DNA of 64,000 nt from an uncultured Pelagibacteraceae bacterium (GTDB taxonomy: Bacteria; Pseudomonadota; Alphaproteobacteria; Pelagibacterales; Pelagibacteraceae), in the NCBI GenBank assembly GCA_902550805.1, contig CACDAL010000006.1, positions 1 to 64,000 on the forward strand, given 5' to 3'. The notes beneath the pieces were generated by a model. It was not told where the DNA came from and searched no databases. It was given only the letters and a program-made list of their open reading frames with translations. Within the stretch, counting starts at the first letter, position 1. Every line of letters begins with the position of its first letter. Position numbers and translations under genes: made by a program. Positions 1 through 10,727 of the stretch are shown here, in pieces.

Positions 1-2
1 AT

Positions 3-230
3 TTTAAACTTGTTAAAGGAGAAGATCTTTTGACACTTTATCAATTTAAAACAAAAACTGCCCAACATTATTTTTGTAAAGTTTGTGGCATTCATACTCA
101 CAATAGACCTAGGAGTAATCCAAAAATCTATGGTATTAATATTGCTTGCATTGAAGGTATCAAGCCATTTGAAATAGAAAATGTTCCAGTAAACGATGGA
201 GAGAACCATCCGCTAGATCAAAAAAAATAA
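3..230 (+). CDS. GFA-family protein, C-terminal part, cut by window edge
   Basis: The reading frame is open to the left edge of the window, so the ORF-track TTG start at base 30 is probably internal. The upstream residues FKLVKGEDLL continue the family pattern. The visible part holds the zinc-type motif FCKVCGIHT typical of the CENP-V/GFA fold (glutathione-dependent formaldehyde-activating enzyme and relatives). These proteins bind Zn through Cys residues; most members are not proven formaldehyde enzymes, so the activity is uncertain. The next gene starts 8 bp downstream on the same strand. Confidence 0.75.
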   Translation, partial: FKLVKGEDLLTLYQFKTKTAQHYFCKVCGIHTHNRPRSNPKIYGINIACIEGIKPFEIENVPVNDGENHPLDQKK

Positions 231-238
231 TATTTTAT

Positions 239-1165
239 ATGCAATCAATTGCTGAGTGTTATAAAAAAGTTAGTAAAGATTGTTTTAAATTTATAAAATC
301 TCAAGAAACTCCAAAAGATAAATTTAAAAATAAAGAAAAGACGATTAGATCTTTAGTTCCAATTAGTTTTTGGATTGCAAGAAAAGCTAGTAAAAAAAAT
401 CCATACATTGTAGGTTTGGCTGGAGGCCAAGGGGCAGGCAAAACAACAATCACTTCAATTATATCAATTATCTTAAGAAAATATTTTAAATTAAATGTTT
501 TTGTAATTTCAATTGATGATTTTTATAAAACTAGAAAAGAAAGATTTTTATTATCTAAAAAAATACACCCTTCATTAATGACCAGAGGAGTTCCAGGAAC
601 ACATGATATAAATATTATGTTAGATTTTTTTAAAAAAGCAAAGAGCAAAAAATTTAAATCTTTAAAACTTCCAAAGTTTAATAAAGCTATTGATGATAGA
701 TATAAAAAAAAATTATGGTATTCGATTAAAAAAAGACCCAATGTTATAATTTTTGAAGGATGGTGCGTTGGCGCTAGAGCTGAGAAAAAAAATACTCTTA
801 AAATAGCAATAAATTCTCTAGAAAAAACGGATGACAAAAAATTGATATGGAGAAAGTTTGTAAACCAGCAATTAAAATCGAGATATAAAAAATTATTCAG
901 CAAATTAAATTGCTTATTGTATTTAAAAGCAAATAATTTCAGTTTGCTTCAAAGATGGAGATTAATTCAGGAAAAAAAGCTTTGGTTAAAAAATAAAAAA
1001 TCAAGTAATAATAAAATTATGAGCAAAAAAGATATTTTTAAGTTTATGCAAACCTATCAAAGAGTGACACAAAATATGTTTAGATATACACCAAAATACG
1101 CATCAATTATTTTAAATTTAAATAGTAATCATCAAATTAAATCTGTTGTATACAAAAAGAAATGA
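239..1165 (+). CDS. P-loop kinase, plant-type D-glycerate 3-kinase-like
   Basis: A 308-aa P-loop kinase. It has a Walker A GGQGAGKTT near residues 62-70 and a SIDDFYKTRKER segment followed by HPSLMTRGVPGTHD. That pattern is shared by the plant-type D-glycerate 3-kinase / uridine-kinase-like family, which makes 3-phosphoglycerate from glycerate and ATP. A later EGWCVGAR motif also fits. In a serine/glycine-linked metabolism this would return glycerate to central carbon. The substrate is inferred from family resemblance only. The ATG start lies 8 bp after the previous stop, and the stop overlaps the next start by 4 bp (ATGA), suggesting translational coupling. Confidence 0.75.
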   Translation: MQSIAECYKKVSKDCFKFIKSQETPKDKFKNKEKTIRSLVPISFWIARKASKKNPYIVGLAGGQGAGKTTITSIISIILRKYFKLNVFVISIDDFYKTRKERFLLSKKIHPSLMTRGVPGTHDINIMLDFFKKAKSKKFKSLKLPKFNKAIDDRYKKKLWYSIKKRPNVIIFEGWCVGARAEKKNTLKIAINSLEKTDDKKLIWRKFVNQQLKSRYKKLFSKLNCLLYLKANNFSLLQRWRLIQEKKLWLKNKKSSNNKIMSKKDIFKFMQTYQRVTQNMFRYTPKYASIILNLNSNHQIKSVVYKKK

Positions 1166-2454
1166 GAAAAATAATATTTGTTACAGTCCTAGTATTTTTA
1201 TTTTCAGCTAATGCATTTGCTGTTACTTTATATGATGCACTAAATCAAACATATCAAAATAATACCCAATTAAATGCCGAAAGAGAAAATATAAAAGCGT
1301 CTGAAGAAGATATAAATATTTCCGAAGCTGATTATAAACCATCTCTTACTTTAAGTGGATCAAAGAGTTTTGAAAACACGAATGAACTAACAAAACAGAG
1401 TGGTGGCGATGCTAGCGTTTCAGATGTAAATCCTTTAACTTCATCAATAAAATTAGAGCAAACTTTGTTAGACTACGGAAGAGATATTGCTCATGAGAAA
1501 AATATTATTGGACTAGATCTTGCAAAAGCAAAGTTTCTTAAAAAAGAACAAGAAGTTCTTTATAATGCAATAGATGCATTTGCTTCATTAATTTTAGCTA
1601 GAGAGAAATTAACAATTAATAGAAGAAATTTAAATTTACTAATTAAACAAGTAGAAAATGATAAAGTTAGATTGGATAGAGGTCAAATTACAACAGCCGA
1701 TTTATCACAATCAGAGTCATCGCTAGCAGGAGCAAAGGCTCAATTCACTCAAGCAAAAAGTGAATTGATGATTGGTAAATTAAATTATGAAAATATAATT
1801 GGAAATCTTTTAGATCCAAATAAACTTAAAAAATCTTCGAAAGCAATTGCAATAATTCCAAGCAGCTTATCCCAAGCCATCGAACTTTCAAAACAAAATA
1901 ATCCAGAAATTAAAATTGCAAAACTAGAATTAAACCAATCTGAAAAAGATTTTGCCATTTCTGAAGCTGACTTAAAACCAACTGCATCTTTGTCATTAGA
2001 AAAATCTTATTCAGATGATTTAAGTGCAACATATAATCGAAGAGATAAAGATATTTTAAAAGCAACAGTTAGCTGGCCTTTTTATTCTGGAGGAAAAAAA
2101 AGATCAAAGATTAATAAAAATTCTAATCTTATTTATAGAAAAAGGTTATTGTTAGAGGATGCGATTAAATCTACCGAAACAATAGTGGGGAGCGCCTGGT
2201 CTTCATTAGAATCTTCAAAAAGTTTCTTAAATTCTGTGATTGCACAAGTTAAAGCTGCGAAAATAGCAAACGAAGGAATTGCCGAAGAATATCAGAGAGG
2301 CTCAAGAACAACTCTTGATGTAATTCAATCAAACTCTCTTATGTTATCTGCTGAAATTTCCCTAGCCACTTCTCAGAAAAACTACTTAATTGCACAGTAT
2401 AATGTTTTGAAATCTATTGGTTTGCTCAACAAAAGTTATCTAAAACTTAAGTAA
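1162..2454 (+). CDS. tolC: TolC-family outer membrane efflux protein
   Basis: A 430-aa protein with a clear signal peptide (RKIIFVTVLVFLFSANAFA) followed by VTLYDALNQTYQNN, the usual opening of mature TolC/OprM proteins. Two OEP-type halves are visible. Each carries an ISEAD(Y/L)KP(S/T) element (around residues 52 and 269), the internal repeat expected of the TolC barrel/helical hairpin duplication. It should form the outer membrane channel of type I secretion or RND/MFP efflux. No inner membrane partner is in the window, so the exported substrate is unknown. Confidence 0.9.
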   Translation: MRKIIFVTVLVFLFSANAFAVTLYDALNQTYQNNTQLNAERENIKASEEDINISEADYKPSLTLSGSKSFENTNELTKQSGGDASVSDVNPLTSSIKLEQTLLDYGRDIAHEKNIIGLDLAKAKFLKKEQEVLYNAIDAFASLILAREKLTINRRNLNLLIKQVENDKVRLDRGQITTADLSQSESSLAGAKAQFTQAKSELMIGKLNYENIIGNLLDPNKLKKSSKAIAIIPSSLSQAIELSKQNNPEIKIAKLELNQSEKDFAISEADLKPTASLSLEKSYSDDLSATYNRRDKDILKATVSWPFYSGGKKRSKINKNSNLIYRKRLLLEDAIKSTETIVGSAWSSLESSKSFLNSVIAQVKAAKIANEGIAEEYQRGSRTTLDVIQSNSLMLSAEISLATSQKNYLIAQYNVLKSIGLLNKSYLKLK

Positions 2455-2497
2455 TTTATATAATTTTAAACAATTTCAAGAAATTTATTGCCAAAGA

Positions 2498-2512
2498 GAA
2501 CAAAATGTGTAC
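2498..2512. promoter_or_regulatory. possible SOS/LexA-type operator upstream of recA
   Basis: GAAC-N7-GTAC lies 51 bp before the recA start. The alphaproteobacterial SOS box is GTTC-N7-GTTC (GAAC-N7-GAAC on the other strand), so this matches 7 of 8 conserved positions with the right spacing. In AT-rich DNA a near-match can arise by chance, and I cannot see a lexA gene here. Confidence 0.35.
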
Positions 2513-2562
2513 ATTTATTTTCATGATTCGAATATTAAAAAACGAAAAAAAAGAGGCAAAAA

Positions 2563-3684
2563 ATGACCAAAAATAACCTAAAAGTGGTGAAATCTACAAA
2601 AGATAAAGAATTAGAAGATAAAGAAAAAAACAAGGCACTAGACGCAGCAATAAGCCAGATCACAGATAACTTTGGAAAAGGTTCTGTAATGAAGCTTGGC
2701 GAGCAAAAAGCTATGGATATTGAATCTGTTTCAACAGGATCTTTAAGCTTAGACCTTGCTCTAGGAATAGGTGGTCTTCCAAAAGGAAGAATTATTGAAA
2801 TTTACGGTCCAGAATCTTCTGGAAAGACAACTTTAGCATTACAAGTTGTGGCAGAAGCCCAAAAAGCAGGTGGTATTTGCGGATTTGTTGATGCGGAGCA
2901 TGCATTAGACCCAGTTTATGCAAAAAAATTAGGAGTTGATACTGAGGAATTATTGATTTCTCAACCAGACACTGGAGAACAGGCATTAGAAATTACTGAT
3001 ACTTTAATTAAATCAGGATCTATGTCAGTTATTGTAATCGACTCTGTTGCGGCATTGACCCCAAGAGCAGAAATTGAGGGAGATATGGGAGATCACCATG
3101 TTGGTCTTCAAGCAAGATTAATGAGTCAGGCTTTAAGAAAATTAACTGGTTCAGTTTCTAGAACAAATACAATGGTTATTTTCATTAATCAAATAAGAAT
3201 GAAAATAGGAGTTATGTTTGGAAGTCCTGAAACTACTTCAGGTGGAAATTCATTAAAATTCTATTCTTCAGTCAGAATGGATATTAGAAGAATTGGTGCA
3301 ATTAAGGAAAAAGAAAATATTATTGGAAATGCAACGAGGGTAAAAGTGGTTAAGAATAAAGTATCACCACCATTTAAAGTTGTTGAGTTCGATCTCATGT
3401 ATGGAAAAGGAATTAGCAAAGTAGGGGAACTAATCGACCTTGGTGCCAAGGCAGATATTGTAGAAAAAGCTGGAGCTTGGTATGCTTACAAAGGTGAAAA
3501 AATTGGTCAAGGTAGAGAAAATGCCAAACTTTACCTTGAACAAAATCCAAAAGCTGCTGCTGAAATCGAAATGGCAATAAGAGAAAAAGCTGGTGTAATT
3601 TCAAAAAAAATTGAAGGGAATCCATTGAACGACGAGAAGACAGAAGAAGAAACAAAAAAAGAAAATCCCATTAAAAAAAATTAG
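2563..3684 (+). CDS. recA: recombinase RecA
   Basis: 373 aa, of normal RecA length. The Walker [10 protein letters not shown] begins at residue 82, followed by the VDAEHALDP segment, the [16 protein letters not shown] Walker B region, loop L2 ([15 protein letters not shown]) and a lysine/glutamate-rich C-terminal tail. It binds single-stranded DNA with ATP for homologous recombination and would promote LexA autocleavage if LexA is present. A GAGGC Shine-Dalgarno precedes the ATG. It appears monocistronic: a strong hairpin terminator follows, and alaS starts about 100 bp further on. Confidence 0.98.
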   Translation: MTKNNLKVVKSTKDKELEDKEKNKALDAAISQITDNFGKGSVMKLGEQKAMDIESVSTGSLSLDLALGIGGLPKGRIIEIYGPESSGKTTLALQVVAEAQKAGGICGFVDAEHALDPVYAKKLGVDTEELLISQPDTGEQALEITDTLIKSGSMSVIVIDSVAALTPRAEIEGDMGDHHVGLQARLMSQALRKLTGSVSRTNTMVIFINQIRMKIGVMFGSPETTSGGNSLKFYSSVRMDIRRIGAIKEKENIIGNATRVKVVKNKVSPPFKVVEFDLMYGKGISKVGELIDLGAKADIVEKAGAWYAYKGEKIGQGRENAKLYLEQNPKAAAEIEMAIREKAGVISKKIEGNPLNDEKTEEETKKENPIKKN

Positions 3685-3703
3685 CAAATAACTTTTAGTT
3701 ATT

Positions 3704-3732
3704 AAAAAGGCGCTCATTAGGGCGCCTTTTTT
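3704..3732 (+). terminator. intrinsic terminator after recA
   Basis: A hairpin AAAAGGCGC / GCGCCTTTT with an 8-nt loop is followed by a T tract. It lies 20 bp after the recA stop and is one of only three strong GC-rich terminators I see in the window. Confidence 0.88.
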
Positions 3733-3780
3733 CCCTTTACATGTATAGACATCAAATAAAAATGCTGTATTTTAAAAAAT

Positions 3781-6444
3781 ATGGCAAAAACATTAAATGA
3801 TATAAGAGAAAATTTTCTTAAATATTTTGAAAAAAACGATCACAAGATAGTTGAATCAAGCAACTTGGTACCAAACAATGATCCTACCTTGATGTTTGCC
3901 AATTCAGGAATGGTACAGTTTAAAAATGTTTTTACTGGATTAGAAAAAAGAGATTACCAAAGAGCAACAACTTCTCAAAAATGTGTAAGAGCTGGAGGAA
4001 AACATAACGATTTAGAAAATGTTGGCTACACTCCAAGACATCATACTTTCTTTGAAATGTTGGGAAACTTTTCTTTTGGAGATTATTTTAAAGAAAGAGC
4101 AATCGATCTTGCTTGGAATTTAATAACAAAAGACTTTGGCTTAGACAAAGATAGACTTTATGTAACTGTTTTTCATGAAGATGATGATGCTTTTAATTTA
4201 TGGAAGAAAATAGCGGGTTTTAACGATAATAAAATTATTAGAATATCCACAACAGATAACTTTTGGTCAATGGGAGAGACGGGTCCATGTGGACCTTGTT
4301 CTGAAATATTTTATGATCATGGAGATCACTTAAAAGGAGGATTACCTGGGAGCAAAGATGAAGATGGTGATCGTTTCATTGAAATTTGGAATTTAGTCTT
4401 TATGCAGTTTGAACAGATATCAAAAGAAAAAAGAATTGATTTACCAAAACCATCAGTTGATACCGGTATGGGATTAGAAAGGATTGCAGCCTTATTACAA
4501 GGAACACATGATAATTATGAAACAGATCATTTTAAAAAATTAATTGAATCTATTTCTGAAACTGTAAAAGTTAAACAAGATCAAAATAATATTTCAAGCT
4601 TTAGAGTTATAGCTGACCATTTAAGAGCTAGCTCCTTTTTGATAGCCGAAGGAGTTTTGCCTTCTAACGAAGGGAGAGGATATGTTCTTAGAAGGATCAT
4701 GAGAAGAGGAATGCGACACTCTCATTTGCTTGGATCAAAACAACCAATTTTTTATAATATCTTTAAAACCTTAATGGATGAGATGAAAGGAAGCTATCCA
4801 GAGTTACAGAGAGCAGAGTCTTTGATTAAAGAAACTTTAAAGATGGAAGAAGAAAAATTTTTAGTACTTCTGGATAGAGGAATAAAAATTTTAAATAATG
4901 AAATAACCAAAATAGACAAAGTTCTTCCTGGAGAAGTAGCTTTCAAACTTTATGATACTTATGGTTTTCCATTAGATTTAACAGAAGATATTTTAAAAAA
5001 TAAATCTTTAAAAATAGATAATGAAAAATTTCATAATCTTATGAAAGAGAGTAAAGAACTTGCTAAAAAGAATTGGAAAGGATCAGGTGACAGTGCAATA
5101 GATGATATATGGTTTGGCATTAAAGATAAATTAGGTTCTACAGAATTTTTAGGATACGAAACTAATCAAGCCGAAGGAGTTATTGTTTCATTACTGAAAG
5201 ATAATAAGGAAGTTGAAGTTTTAAATCCAGGAGACGAAGGAATGATTATAGTTAATCAAACTCCATTTTATGGTGAGTCAGGAGGTCAGATTGGTGATAA
5301 GGGAGAAATTATCTCAGGACAATTTAAATTTGAAGTATCTGATGTTCAAAAAAAATTAGGTGATTTATTTGTACATTATGGAAAAGTTAATAGTGGCTCA
5401 GTAAAATTAAACCAGAATGTAGAAATGAAGATAGATATCCAAAGAAGAGATAATATTAGGGCTTATCATTCAGCAACTCATTTACTGCATGAGTCATTGA
5501 GAAGAGTTTTGGGCTCACATGTTACTCAAAAAGGATCTTTGGTAGAACCAGAGAGACTTAGATTTGACTTTAGTCATATGAAGCCAATTTCTTCAGACGA
5601 AATTGAAAAAATAGAAACCTTTGTTAATTCAATGGTAGAAAAAAATACAGATGTTAAAACTAGATTGATGACACCCAAAGAAGCAGTAGAAAATGGTGCA
5701 CTTGCATTATTTGGAGAAAAATATGGTGAAGAAGTTAGAGTGTTATCAATGGGCAATGAAGAAACTAAGTATTTTTCAACGGAGTTATGTGGAGGCACTC
5801 ATGTAAGAAACACTGGTGATATTGGCAAATTTAAAATAATTAGCCAATCTTCAATAGCAGCAGGCGTTAGAAGAGTAGAAGCTCTTAGAGACAAACAATT
5901 AGAAAATTATTTAAAAAACAAAGAAAAATTATCTGACCAATCTGCTCAAAAGGAAGAGGAAATAACAAGAAATTTATCAGAACAAATAATTAAACTTGGA
6001 GGAAAACCAAACTTAGATAACCAAAATAAAAAAGAGTTAACTAAAGAGTTATCAAGACAACTTGATCAATTAAATATAAAATTAATATTAGAAGATAAGT
6101 CAAAAAATATAATTAAAGATGAAAAAATTAATGGAGTTAAATTAAGACTCCAAAAAGTTATAGATCTATCGCCTAAAGATTTAAGAAAATTAGTTGATAA
6201 TGGAAAAAAAGAATTAGGAGAAGGAATAGTAATAATATTAGCAAGCAAAGAAGACAAAGTAGGTTTGGCAGTAGGTATTACTGATAAATTAACAAAAAAA
6301 TATGATGCAGTTAAGTTTGCAAAAATTGGTTCAGAAATAATTGGAGGAAAGGGTGGAGGTGGAAGAAAAGATTTTGCTCAAGCAGGAGGTCAAGACTTAA
6401 CTAAAGTAGAAGAAGTTTTTGAAAAACTTAAATCTTTAGTTTAG
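3781..6444 (+). CDS. alaS: alanyl-tRNA synthetase
   Basis: 887 aa, full length. The N-terminal class II catalytic core starts with the typical [22 protein letters not shown]. The editing domain has its zinc ligands HSATH (H563, H567) and CGGTH (C670, H674). The C-terminal DHHA1 segment ends in the glycine-rich [17 protein letters not shown]. It charges tRNA-Ala and hydrolyses misacylated Ser/Gly. The last 9 bp overlap the end of icd on the opposite strand, so the two transcripts converge without an obvious terminator. Confidence 0.98.
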   Translation: MAKTLNDIRENFLKYFEKNDHKIVESSNLVPNNDPTLMFANSGMVQFKNVFTGLEKRDYQRATTSQKCVRAGGKHNDLENVGYTPRHHTFFEMLGNFSFGDYFKERAIDLAWNLITKDFGLDKDRLYVTVFHEDDDAFNLWKKIAGFNDNKIIRISTTDNFWSMGETGPCGPCSEIFYDHGDHLKGGLPGSKDEDGDRFIEIWNLVFMQFEQISKEKRIDLPKPSVDTGMGLERIAALLQGTHDNYETDHFKKLIESISETVKVKQDQNNISSFRVIADHLRASSFLIAEGVLPSNEGRGYVLRRIMRRGMRHSHLLGSKQPIFYNIFKTLMDEMKGSYPELQRAESLIKETLKMEEEKFLVLLDRGIKILNNEITKIDKVLPGEVAFKLYDTYGFPLDLTEDILKNKSLKIDNEKFHNLMKESKELAKKNWKGSGDSAIDDIWFGIKDKLGSTEFLGYETNQAEGVIVSLLKDNKEVEVLNPGDEGMIIVNQTPFYGESGGQIGDKGEIISGQFKFEVSDVQKKLGDLFVHYGKVNSGSVKLNQNVEMKIDIQRRDNIRAYHSATHLLHESLRRVLGSHVTQKGSLVEPERLRFDFSHMKPISSDEIEKIETFVNSMVEKNTDVKTRLMTPKEAVENGALALFGEKYGEEVRVLSMGNEETKYFSTELCGGTHVRNTGDIGKFKIISQSSIAAGVRRVEALRDKQLENYLKNKEKLSDQSAQKEEEITRNLSEQIIKLGGKPNLDNQNKKELTKELSRQLDQLNIKLILEDKSKNIIKDEKINGVKLRLQKVIDLSPKDLRKLVDNGKKELGEGIVIILASKEDKVGLAVGITDKLTKKYDAVKFAKIGSEIIGGKGGGGRKDFAQAGGQDLTKVEEVFEKLKSLV

Positions 6445-7650
6445 CTTTTTTTGTAGCTCTCCATCAATTTTATCAAGAAATTGATTAGTTGTTAGGTATT
6501 TTGTTGATGGTCCAACAAGAATTGCAAGATCTTTGGTCATGGATCCATCTTCAACAGACTTGATGCAAACTTTTTCTAAAATTTTTACAAATTTTTTTAG
6601 ATCTTCATTTCCATCAAGTTTTCCTCTTTGATAAAGGCCTCGAGCCCATGCAAATATAGAAGCTATTGGATTAGTTGAAGTTTCTTTACCTTGTTGATGC
6701 AATCTGTAGTGTCTAGTCACTGTTCCGTGTGCTGCTTCGGCTTCTATGGTTTTTCCATCTGGAGACATTAGAACGCTGCTCATTAAACCTAATGATCCAA
6801 ATCCTTGAGCTACAGTATCGGATTGAACATCTCCATCATAATTTTTACATGCCCAAATATAATTTCCATTCCATTTCATGGCACATGCAACCATATCATC
6901 TATTAGCCTATGTTCGTAAGTAATCTCTCTTTCTTTAAATTTTTCTTTAAATTCGTTTTCATAAACTTCTTCAAATAAATCTTTAAATTTACCATCATAT
7001 TTTTTTAAAATTGTATTTTTAGTAGATAAGTAAACTGGCCATTTTCTATTCAAACCATAATTCATGCAGGCTCTTGCAAAATCTTTTATTGATTGGTCTA
7101 GATTATACATTGATAGGGCTACTCCTGGCCCTGGAAAATTAAACACTTCAAATTCTTTTTTTTCTTTTCCATCTTCAGATGTCCATTTAATTTCCAATCT
7201 TCCTTTGCCAGGAACGTGAAAGTCGGTAGCTCTATATTGATCACCAAATGCATGTCTACCTATACAAATTGGATTGGTCCAACTAGGGACTAATTTTGGA
7301 ATATTTTTACATATTATTGGTTCTCTAAATACAGTTCCACCAATTATATTTCTTATAGTGCCATTAGGAGATCTCCACATTTTTTTTAAACTAAACTCCT
7401 TAACTCTAGATTCATCAGGTGTAATAGTTGCACATTTAATTCCAACTCCATTTTTTTTAATTGCGTTTGCGCAATCAATTGTTATTTGGTCATTTGTTTT
7501 GTCACGATTTTTTATACCGAGGTCATAGTATTCAATTCCTAAATCTAAATACGGAAGAATTAACTTATTTTTTATAAAGTCCCAGATCACTCTAGTCATT
7601 TCATCGCCATCTAGCTCTACTATTGAATTTTTTACCTTAATTTTACTCAT
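6436..7650 (-). CDS. icd: NADP-dependent isocitrate dehydrogenase (eukaryote-like type)
   Basis: 404 aa from the ATG that gives [23 protein letters not shown]. The ORF track starts 15 codons earlier, at an extension not expected in the family. Conserved segments include the [14 protein letters not shown] start, [19 protein letters not shown] (substrate loop), [15 protein letters not shown] and the [13 protein letters not shown] coenzyme region typical of homodimeric NADP-IDH. It oxidises isocitrate to 2-oxoglutarate in the TCA cycle and supplies NADPH. It is transcribed leftward, divergent from psd, and ends 9 bp inside alaS. Confidence 0.95.
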   Translation of the reverse strand: MSKIKVKNSIVELDGDEMTRVIWDFIKNKLILPYLDLGIEYYDLGIKNRDKTNDQITIDCANAIKKNGVGIKCATITPDESRVKEFSLKKMWRSPNGTIRNIIGGTVFREPIICKNIPKLVPSWTNPICIGRHAFGDQYRATDFHVPGKGRLEIKWTSEDGKEKKEFEVFNFPGPGVALSMYNLDQSIKDFARACMNYGLNRKWPVYLSTKNTILKKYDGKFKDLFEEVYENEFKEKFKEREITYEHRLIDDMVACAMKWNGNYIWACKNYDGDVQSDTVAQGFGSLGLMSSVLMSPDGKTIEAEAAHGTVTRHYRLHQQGKETSTNPIASIFAWARGLYQRGKLDGNEDLKKFVKILEKVCIKSVEDGSMTKDLAILVGPSTKYLTTNQFLDKIDGELQKKLN

Positions 7651-7724
7651 TTTTTGATATATCTTATTAGTTGAATTTCTTCTTTTAGTATACATATTAA
7701 TCCAAAATTATCAATTTAGCGATT

Positions 7725-8372
7725 ATGACAGATAAAATTTTTCCAAAAATTCACGACGAAGGTTTCAAGTTTATTGTTATTTTTATAATTGCAACGATTG
7801 TGCTTTATTTCATAAATGGATTTTTAGGTTTTATTGGATTGGTTCTAACAATCTGGTGTTATTATTTTTTTAGAGACCCTGAAAGAATCCCAATAGAAGA
7901 TGAAAACTATCTAACAAGCCCAGCAGATGGAATAGTATTGCAAGTTTCAGAAACCAATGGACCTAAAGAGCTTGGTTTAGAAAGTAAAAAATTTAAAAAA
8001 GTTAGTATATTTATGAATGTATTTGATTGTCATGTTAATCGAGCTCCTTGTTCAGGCACAGTCACAGAAATATTATATAAACCAGGAAAATTTATTAATG
8101 CATCACTAGATAAAGCAAGCGAAGATAACGAGAGAAATTATTATAAAATTAAAAATTCTCAAGGTGAGGACATCATAGTAGTTCAGATTGCTGGCTTAAT
8201 CGCAAGAAGAATAGTTACGGAAACTTCAGTTAATCAAGAATTGAGACAGGGATCAAAAATCGGAATGATAAGATTTGGCAGTAGGGCAGAATTGTATTTT
8301 GAAAATTATGAGCCTCTAGTAAAGATAAATCAAAAAACCTACGCTGGAGAAACCTTGATAGCAAGAAGATAA
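7725..8372 (+). CDS. psd: phosphatidylserine decarboxylase, short form
   Basis: 215 aa, matching the short (archaeal-type) Psd family. Two N-terminal hydrophobic segments anchor it to the inner membrane. NVFDCHVNRAPCSGTV is the family core. IRFGSRAELY near residue 186 carries the Gly-Ser self-cleavage site whose serine becomes the pyruvoyl cofactor. It decarboxylates phosphatidylserine to phosphatidylethanolamine. pssA follows after 4 bp, so the two consecutive steps of PE synthesis are in one operon. Confidence 0.95.
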   Translation: MTDKIFPKIHDEGFKFIVIFIIATIVLYFINGFLGFIGLVLTIWCYYFFRDPERIPIEDENYLTSPADGIVLQVSETNGPKELGLESKKFKKVSIFMNVFDCHVNRAPCSGTVTEILYKPGKFINASLDKASEDNERNYYKIKNSQGEDIIVVQIAGLIARRIVTETSVNQELRQGSKIGMIRFGSRAELYFENYEPLVKINQKTYAGETLIARR

Positions 8373-8376
8373 TCAT

Positions 8377-9174
8377 ATGGAACAACCAAATAAAAATATT
8401 AAATTAGTTTCAAATAAAAACTCTAGAGTAATTCTTCCAAATATATTAACTTTAGTAGGTGTATGCATAGGATTAAGTTCTATAAAGTTTGCATTTGATG
8501 GAAATTTTAAACTATCTATTATCGCAGTAATTGTTGCTGGAATTATTGATGGACTTGATGGAAGAATAGCCAGATTGATTAAAGGAACTTCAAAAGTTGG
8601 TAAAGAACTAGATTCATTAACAGACGTGATTAGTTTTGGAGTAGCTCCAGCATTTATAATGTATTTTTGGGCCCTATCTGAAATTGGAAGATTGGGATGG
8701 TTAGTATCTTTAATTTATGTAGTTTGTGTAGCTTTAAGACTTGCAAGATTTAATGTTACTTCAGAAGAAGAATCTTCTTGGAAGGATAATTTTTTTGAAG
8801 GCATACCTTCTCCTGCTGGAGGAATCTTGGTTCTTATGCCTTTGATTTATAGTTATAGTGAAATACAATTTTTTAATCTAAACAACAATATTTTAGTACC
8901 TATTTTGTTTATAACCATTTCAATTTTATTAATTAGTAAAATTCCTACATATTCTTTTAAAAAAATTGTAGTTCCAAGAAGCACAACAATATTTTTATTA
9001 TTTGTTGTGATTTTATATTTTGGTCTGTTATTAGTTTATACATTCAACACATTAATTATTTCTGGAGTGGTATATCTTTTAATAATTCCTATTAGTGCGA
9101 CTCATTATTTAATGATTAATAAAAAAAATAAGACTAAGAACGAAAATATTGATCATCACGAAGATGTGTTGTAA
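8377..9174 (+). CDS. pssA: CDP-diacylglycerol-serine O-phosphatidyltransferase
   Basis: 265 aa with multiple membrane helices. It contains a complete CDP-alcohol phosphotransferase signature, DGLDGRIAR then G and D three and seven residues apart (GKELDSLTD). It makes phosphatidylserine from CDP-diacylglycerol and serine, the substrate of the Psd encoded just upstream. The stop codon abuts the ATG of the next gene. Confidence 0.95.
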   Translation: MEQPNKNIKLVSNKNSRVILPNILTLVGVCIGLSSIKFAFDGNFKLSIIAVIVAGIIDGLDGRIARLIKGTSKVGKELDSLTDVISFGVAPAFIMYFWALSEIGRLGWLVSLIYVVCVALRLARFNVTSEEESSWKDNFFEGIPSPAGGILVLMPLIYSYSEIQFFNLNNNILVPILFITISILLISKIPTYSFKKIVVPRSTTIFLLFVVILYFGLLLVYTFNTLIISGVVYLLIIPISATHYLMINKKNKTKNENIDHHEDVL

Positions 9175-10074
9175 ATGAAAGAAAATACCATTATTTCTTT
9201 AGCAGATGCTAATTATTTTGATTTATTAAATGAGTTAGTAGATTCTATAAAAAGGTTTGAAAAAAGCAAAGAAATAGCAATCTGCATTATGGATGCTGGA
9301 TTAAAAAAAGATCAGATTGAAATTCTAGAAAAAAAAGTAGATCATATTAAAAAGGCAGAATGGGATATAGAGGTTTCAAGTTTTAAAGTTAAAGGAAGAG
9401 AATGGTTAAAAAGTCAGGTATCAAGAGCATTTTTACCAAAATATTTTCCTGGCTATAAAAAATACCTATGGATTGATGCGGATGCGTGGGTCAACTCTTG
9501 GTATTCAATTGAATTATTTTTAAAAGGCTGTGAAAATAATAAGCTAGCAATAGCAACATCAGCCGACAGATCTTACGGAAGGGTGTTGAGAGCCGAATGG
9601 TTTCTGGGAAGTTTTGCAAGAATTAAATCTCAAAACTATAAACATGCAAAATCTTCAGGATTTTCTGAAAAAATTGCAAGAGAAGTAGCTTTAAAACCAC
9701 ATTTAAATATCGGAGTATTTTCATTAGAGGCAGACGCTCCTCATTGGGATGTATGGCAAAAAAATTTAAAAAAGGCTTTGTCATCTGGAAAAATATGGGG
9801 CTCAGAACAAATCGCAATGAATATTACAATTTATTCAGACAACCTTGAAGTTGAAATATTGCCAGCTTATTGCAATTGGACTTTAATTGAAGCAATAAAA
9901 TTTGATACAAAAAATAATAAATTTGTTGAGCCATACCTGCCAAATCATGAGATAGGAATAATTCATTTTGCAGGAAAAAATAATGATCAAATTCGAAATA
10001 ATAAAAACTTTATTTCAAAAATTAAGACTTTAGAAGGTGATACCATTGATAAAAGTTTAAGATTTAGGAATTAG
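9175..10074 (+). CDS. GT-A-type glycosyltransferase (GT8-like)
   Basis: 299 aa, no signal peptide. The N-terminus reads as a Rossmann-like nucleotide-sugar domain. KKYLWIDADAW (around residues 98-108) supplies the metal-binding DxD. A late HFAGKNND segment resembles the C-terminal metal/donor motif (HxxGxxKPW-like) of GT8 enzymes. The donor and acceptor cannot be told from sequence. Its place directly behind psd-pssA, stop touching start, suggests cell-envelope work, perhaps a glycolipid or surface polysaccharide, but that is inference. Confidence 0.65.
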   Translation: MKENTIISLADANYFDLLNELVDSIKRFEKSKEIAICIMDAGLKKDQIEILEKKVDHIKKAEWDIEVSSFKVKGREWLKSQVSRAFLPKYFPGYKKYLWIDADAWVNSWYSIELFLKGCENNKLAIATSADRSYGRVLRAEWFLGSFARIKSQNYKHAKSSGFSEKIAREVALKPHLNIGVFSLEADAPHWDVWQKNLKKALSSGKIWGSEQIAMNITIYSDNLEVEILPAYCNWTLIEAIKFDTKNNKFVEPYLPNHEIGIIHFAGKNNDQIRNNKNFISKIKTLEGDTIDKSLRFRN

Positions 10075-10686
10075 TTGAAAAAAAATAAATTTTCAAAAAA
10101 TTGGATAATTAAACAAAAAAGAGATATTTACGTTAAACAATCAAAAATCGAAGGATATAGATCTAGAGCGGTATATAAATTACAAGAAATAAATAAAAAA
10201 TTTAAAATTTTAAAAAATGGTATTAGCGTCGTAGATTTAGGAGCGGCTCCAGGAAGCTGGTCGCAGTTTGTTTCTAGAAATTATAAAAATTCTAAAATAG
10301 TTTCAATAGATCTAAAAGAAATGGATGAAATAGAAAATATTTTTCAAATAAAAGGCGATTTTACTGACGAACAACAGCAAAAAAAAATTATTGATTATTT
10401 TGGTAACAAAATTGATGTGGTTATTTCTGATATGGCAGTTAATACAACGGGAAACAAAAATGTAGACTCATTAGTCACAGGAGAATTGAGTATTGAAGCA
10501 TTAAATTTTTCAACTAATACACTTAAAAAACAAGGAAGTTTCGTATCAAAAATTTTTATGGGCAAGTCTTTTAATGAAATTGTTGAAATGAGTAAGAGAA
10601 AATTCAAAGAAGTTCATGTATTTAAACCACCAGCAAGTAGAAAAAACTCAAAAGAAAACTTCATTATTTGTAAACAATTGAAATAG
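10075..10686 (+). CDS. rlmE: 23S rRNA 2'-O-ribose U2552 methyltransferase
   Basis: 203 aa. It begins with a TTG codon directly after the stop of the previous gene (TAGTTG); no in-frame ATG occurs before the conserved core. It has the RlmE/FtsJ core YRSRAVYKLQEI (catalytic Lys), the SAM motif VVDLGAAPGSW, VISDMAVNTTG (catalytic Asp), FVSKIFMG (Lys) and SRKNSKENFIICK (Glu), giving the K-D-K-E tetrad. It methylates U2552 of 23S rRNA late in 50S assembly. Confidence 0.93.
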   Translation: MKKNKFSKNWIIKQKRDIYVKQSKIEGYRSRAVYKLQEINKKFKILKNGISVVDLGAAPGSWSQFVSRNYKNSKIVSIDLKEMDEIENIFQIKGDFTDEQQQKKIIDYFGNKIDVVISDMAVNTTGNKNVDSLVTGELSIEALNFSTNTLKKQGSFVSKIFMGKSFNEIVEMSKRKFKEVHVFKPPASRKNSKENFIICKQLK

Positions 10687-10727
10687 TAATTCTTTAATTT
10701 TTCCAATAAACAATGTAAAAAATAATC

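Noticed and set aside
523-903. 126-aa minus-strand ORF
   Set aside because: Antisense to the P-loop kinase with conserved motifs; no ribosome site or family pattern.
7651-7695. 15-residue N-terminal extension of Icd in the ORF track
   Set aside because: Sequence is not family-like and a good ATG follows at the conserved start.
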